This document shows, one piece after another, positions 5,499 to 5,859 of a stretch of DNA of 5,859 bases; the first letter of the stretch is position 1; each line of letters starts with the position of its first letter. The position numbers and the translations under genes were made by a program. Location of the stretch: positions 1-5,859 of the forward strand of contig SCRB01000928.1 in assembly GCA_004299545.1 (NCBI GenBank), given 5' to 3'. This DNA comes from Rhizobiaceae bacterium. Its GTDB lineage: Bacteria; Pseudomonadota; Alphaproteobacteria; Rhizobiales; Rhizobiaceae. Under the pieces are notes generated by a model, which was not told where the DNA came from, ran no database searches, and saw only the letters and a list, made by a program, of their open reading frames with translations.

Positions 5499-5859
5499 TC
5501 AACATAATTCCCGCCCTGAATCGGGACCAGGCACGCCCTTCGGCTCGTCATCGCGGTCGGTAGGCAGGAGATGCCGGACCACCACCGCCGCGGTCGGGTC
5601 CGACACGCTCGCGGCCGCGGTTTCGAGCATCAACTCGTCGGCGCCGCGCTCTGCCGCCTGGGCGACGGCTTCGAACACGCTCGCCGTGGCCACGCGCAAG
5701 GCCTCCGCCGGGTCGAGCCCCTCCATCAGTCGTGCCAGAAAGACGGCGGCCGTAAGGTCGCCGGGGCCCTTGGGCGGCTTGTCGATCATATCATGCTCGG
5801 CAAGAACCGCGGCGGACCCCGTCACCAGCAGATTGCCGATGCGGCCGGCCGACCCTCCC
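5499..5859 (-). CDS. pdxY: Pyridoxal kinase PdxY, C-terminal part (gene runs off the right edge)
   Basis: The last 119 residues of a ribokinase-fold pyridoxal kinase are present. The frame is open to the window edge, so the gene continues beyond 5859 and its start is not visible. An internal GTG at 5825 is not the start, since the coding frame continues upstream with GRIGNLLVTGSAA. The key motif is GPGDLTAAVFLARL, the anion-hole/catalytic GxGD of the family, with the catalytic Asp encoded at 5759-5757. It is followed by helices DPAEALRVATASVFEAV and ERGADELMLETAA, as in other PdxY/PdxK C-termini. The enzyme phosphorylates pyridoxal (and, in some members, other B6 vitamers) with ATP in the salvage of pyridoxal 5'-phosphate. 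The tail after VVVRHLLPT is about 20 residues of low-complexity, charged sequence (DRDDEPKGVPGPDSGREL). It is probably a lineage-specific extension. Confidence 0.92.
   Translation of the reverse strand, partial: GGSAGRIGNLLVTGSAAVLAEHDMIDKPPKGPGDLTAAVFLARLMEGLDPAEALRVATASVFEAVAQAAERGADELMLETAAASVSDPTAAVVVRHLLPTDRDDEPKGVPGPDSGRELC

Noticed and set aside
1..5859. tRNA, rRNA, CRISPR array, transposase or phage genes
   Set aside because: I looked for cloverleaf-like sequence, regularly spaced direct repeats and mobile-element proteins on both strands and saw none.

Overview
The window looks like chromosomal DNA from a member of the Rhizobiaceae (Sinorhizobium/Ensifer, Rhizobium or Agrobacterium type). 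The evidence is high GC with strong third-position GC bias, alphaproteobacterial-looking proteins, and an intergenic repeat of a style I recognise from rhizobial genomes. The genus is inference, because no rRNA or marker gene is present.

Layout. At the left edge a small 58-residue conserved-looking protein of unknown function is read on the minus strand from a GTG start (21-197). A 207-bp divergent intergenic region separates it from a plus-strand stress-signalling module. That module has three genes: a YCII/DGPF-domain protein (405-779), an ECF42-type sigma factor with a long C-terminal helical/TPR extension (776-2050, start overlapping the previous stop), and, after a 199-bp gap, a PhnB-like glyoxalase/VOC protein (2250-2672). 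The gap carries a degenerate rhizobial-type palindromic repeat (about 2050-2146). Converging on this module from the right is a minus-strand run, in transcription order: the 3' part of pyridoxal kinase pdxY (cut by the window edge), a beta-carbonic anhydrase (4822-5466) and a full-length M3-family peptidyl-dipeptidase dcp (2694-4748). The pdxY-carbonic anhydrase gap is 32 nt and the carbonic anhydrase-dcp gap is 73 nt, so co-transcription is possible.

How the genes work together. The main observation is that the DGPF/sigma operon and the VOC gene are preceded by near-identical bipartite elements. These are TGTCGG, exactly 17 nt, then CGTCCTTG, at 356-386 and 2167-2197. They look like -35/-10 pairs of one promoter class and resemble the motif I recall being reported for ECF42 sigma factors. 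The simplest model is that the sigma factor drives its own operon and the detached VOC gene, forming a small local regulon with no anti-sigma gene nearby. The minus-strand genes are ordinary housekeeping functions: PLP salvage, CO2/bicarbonate interconversion and peptide turnover.
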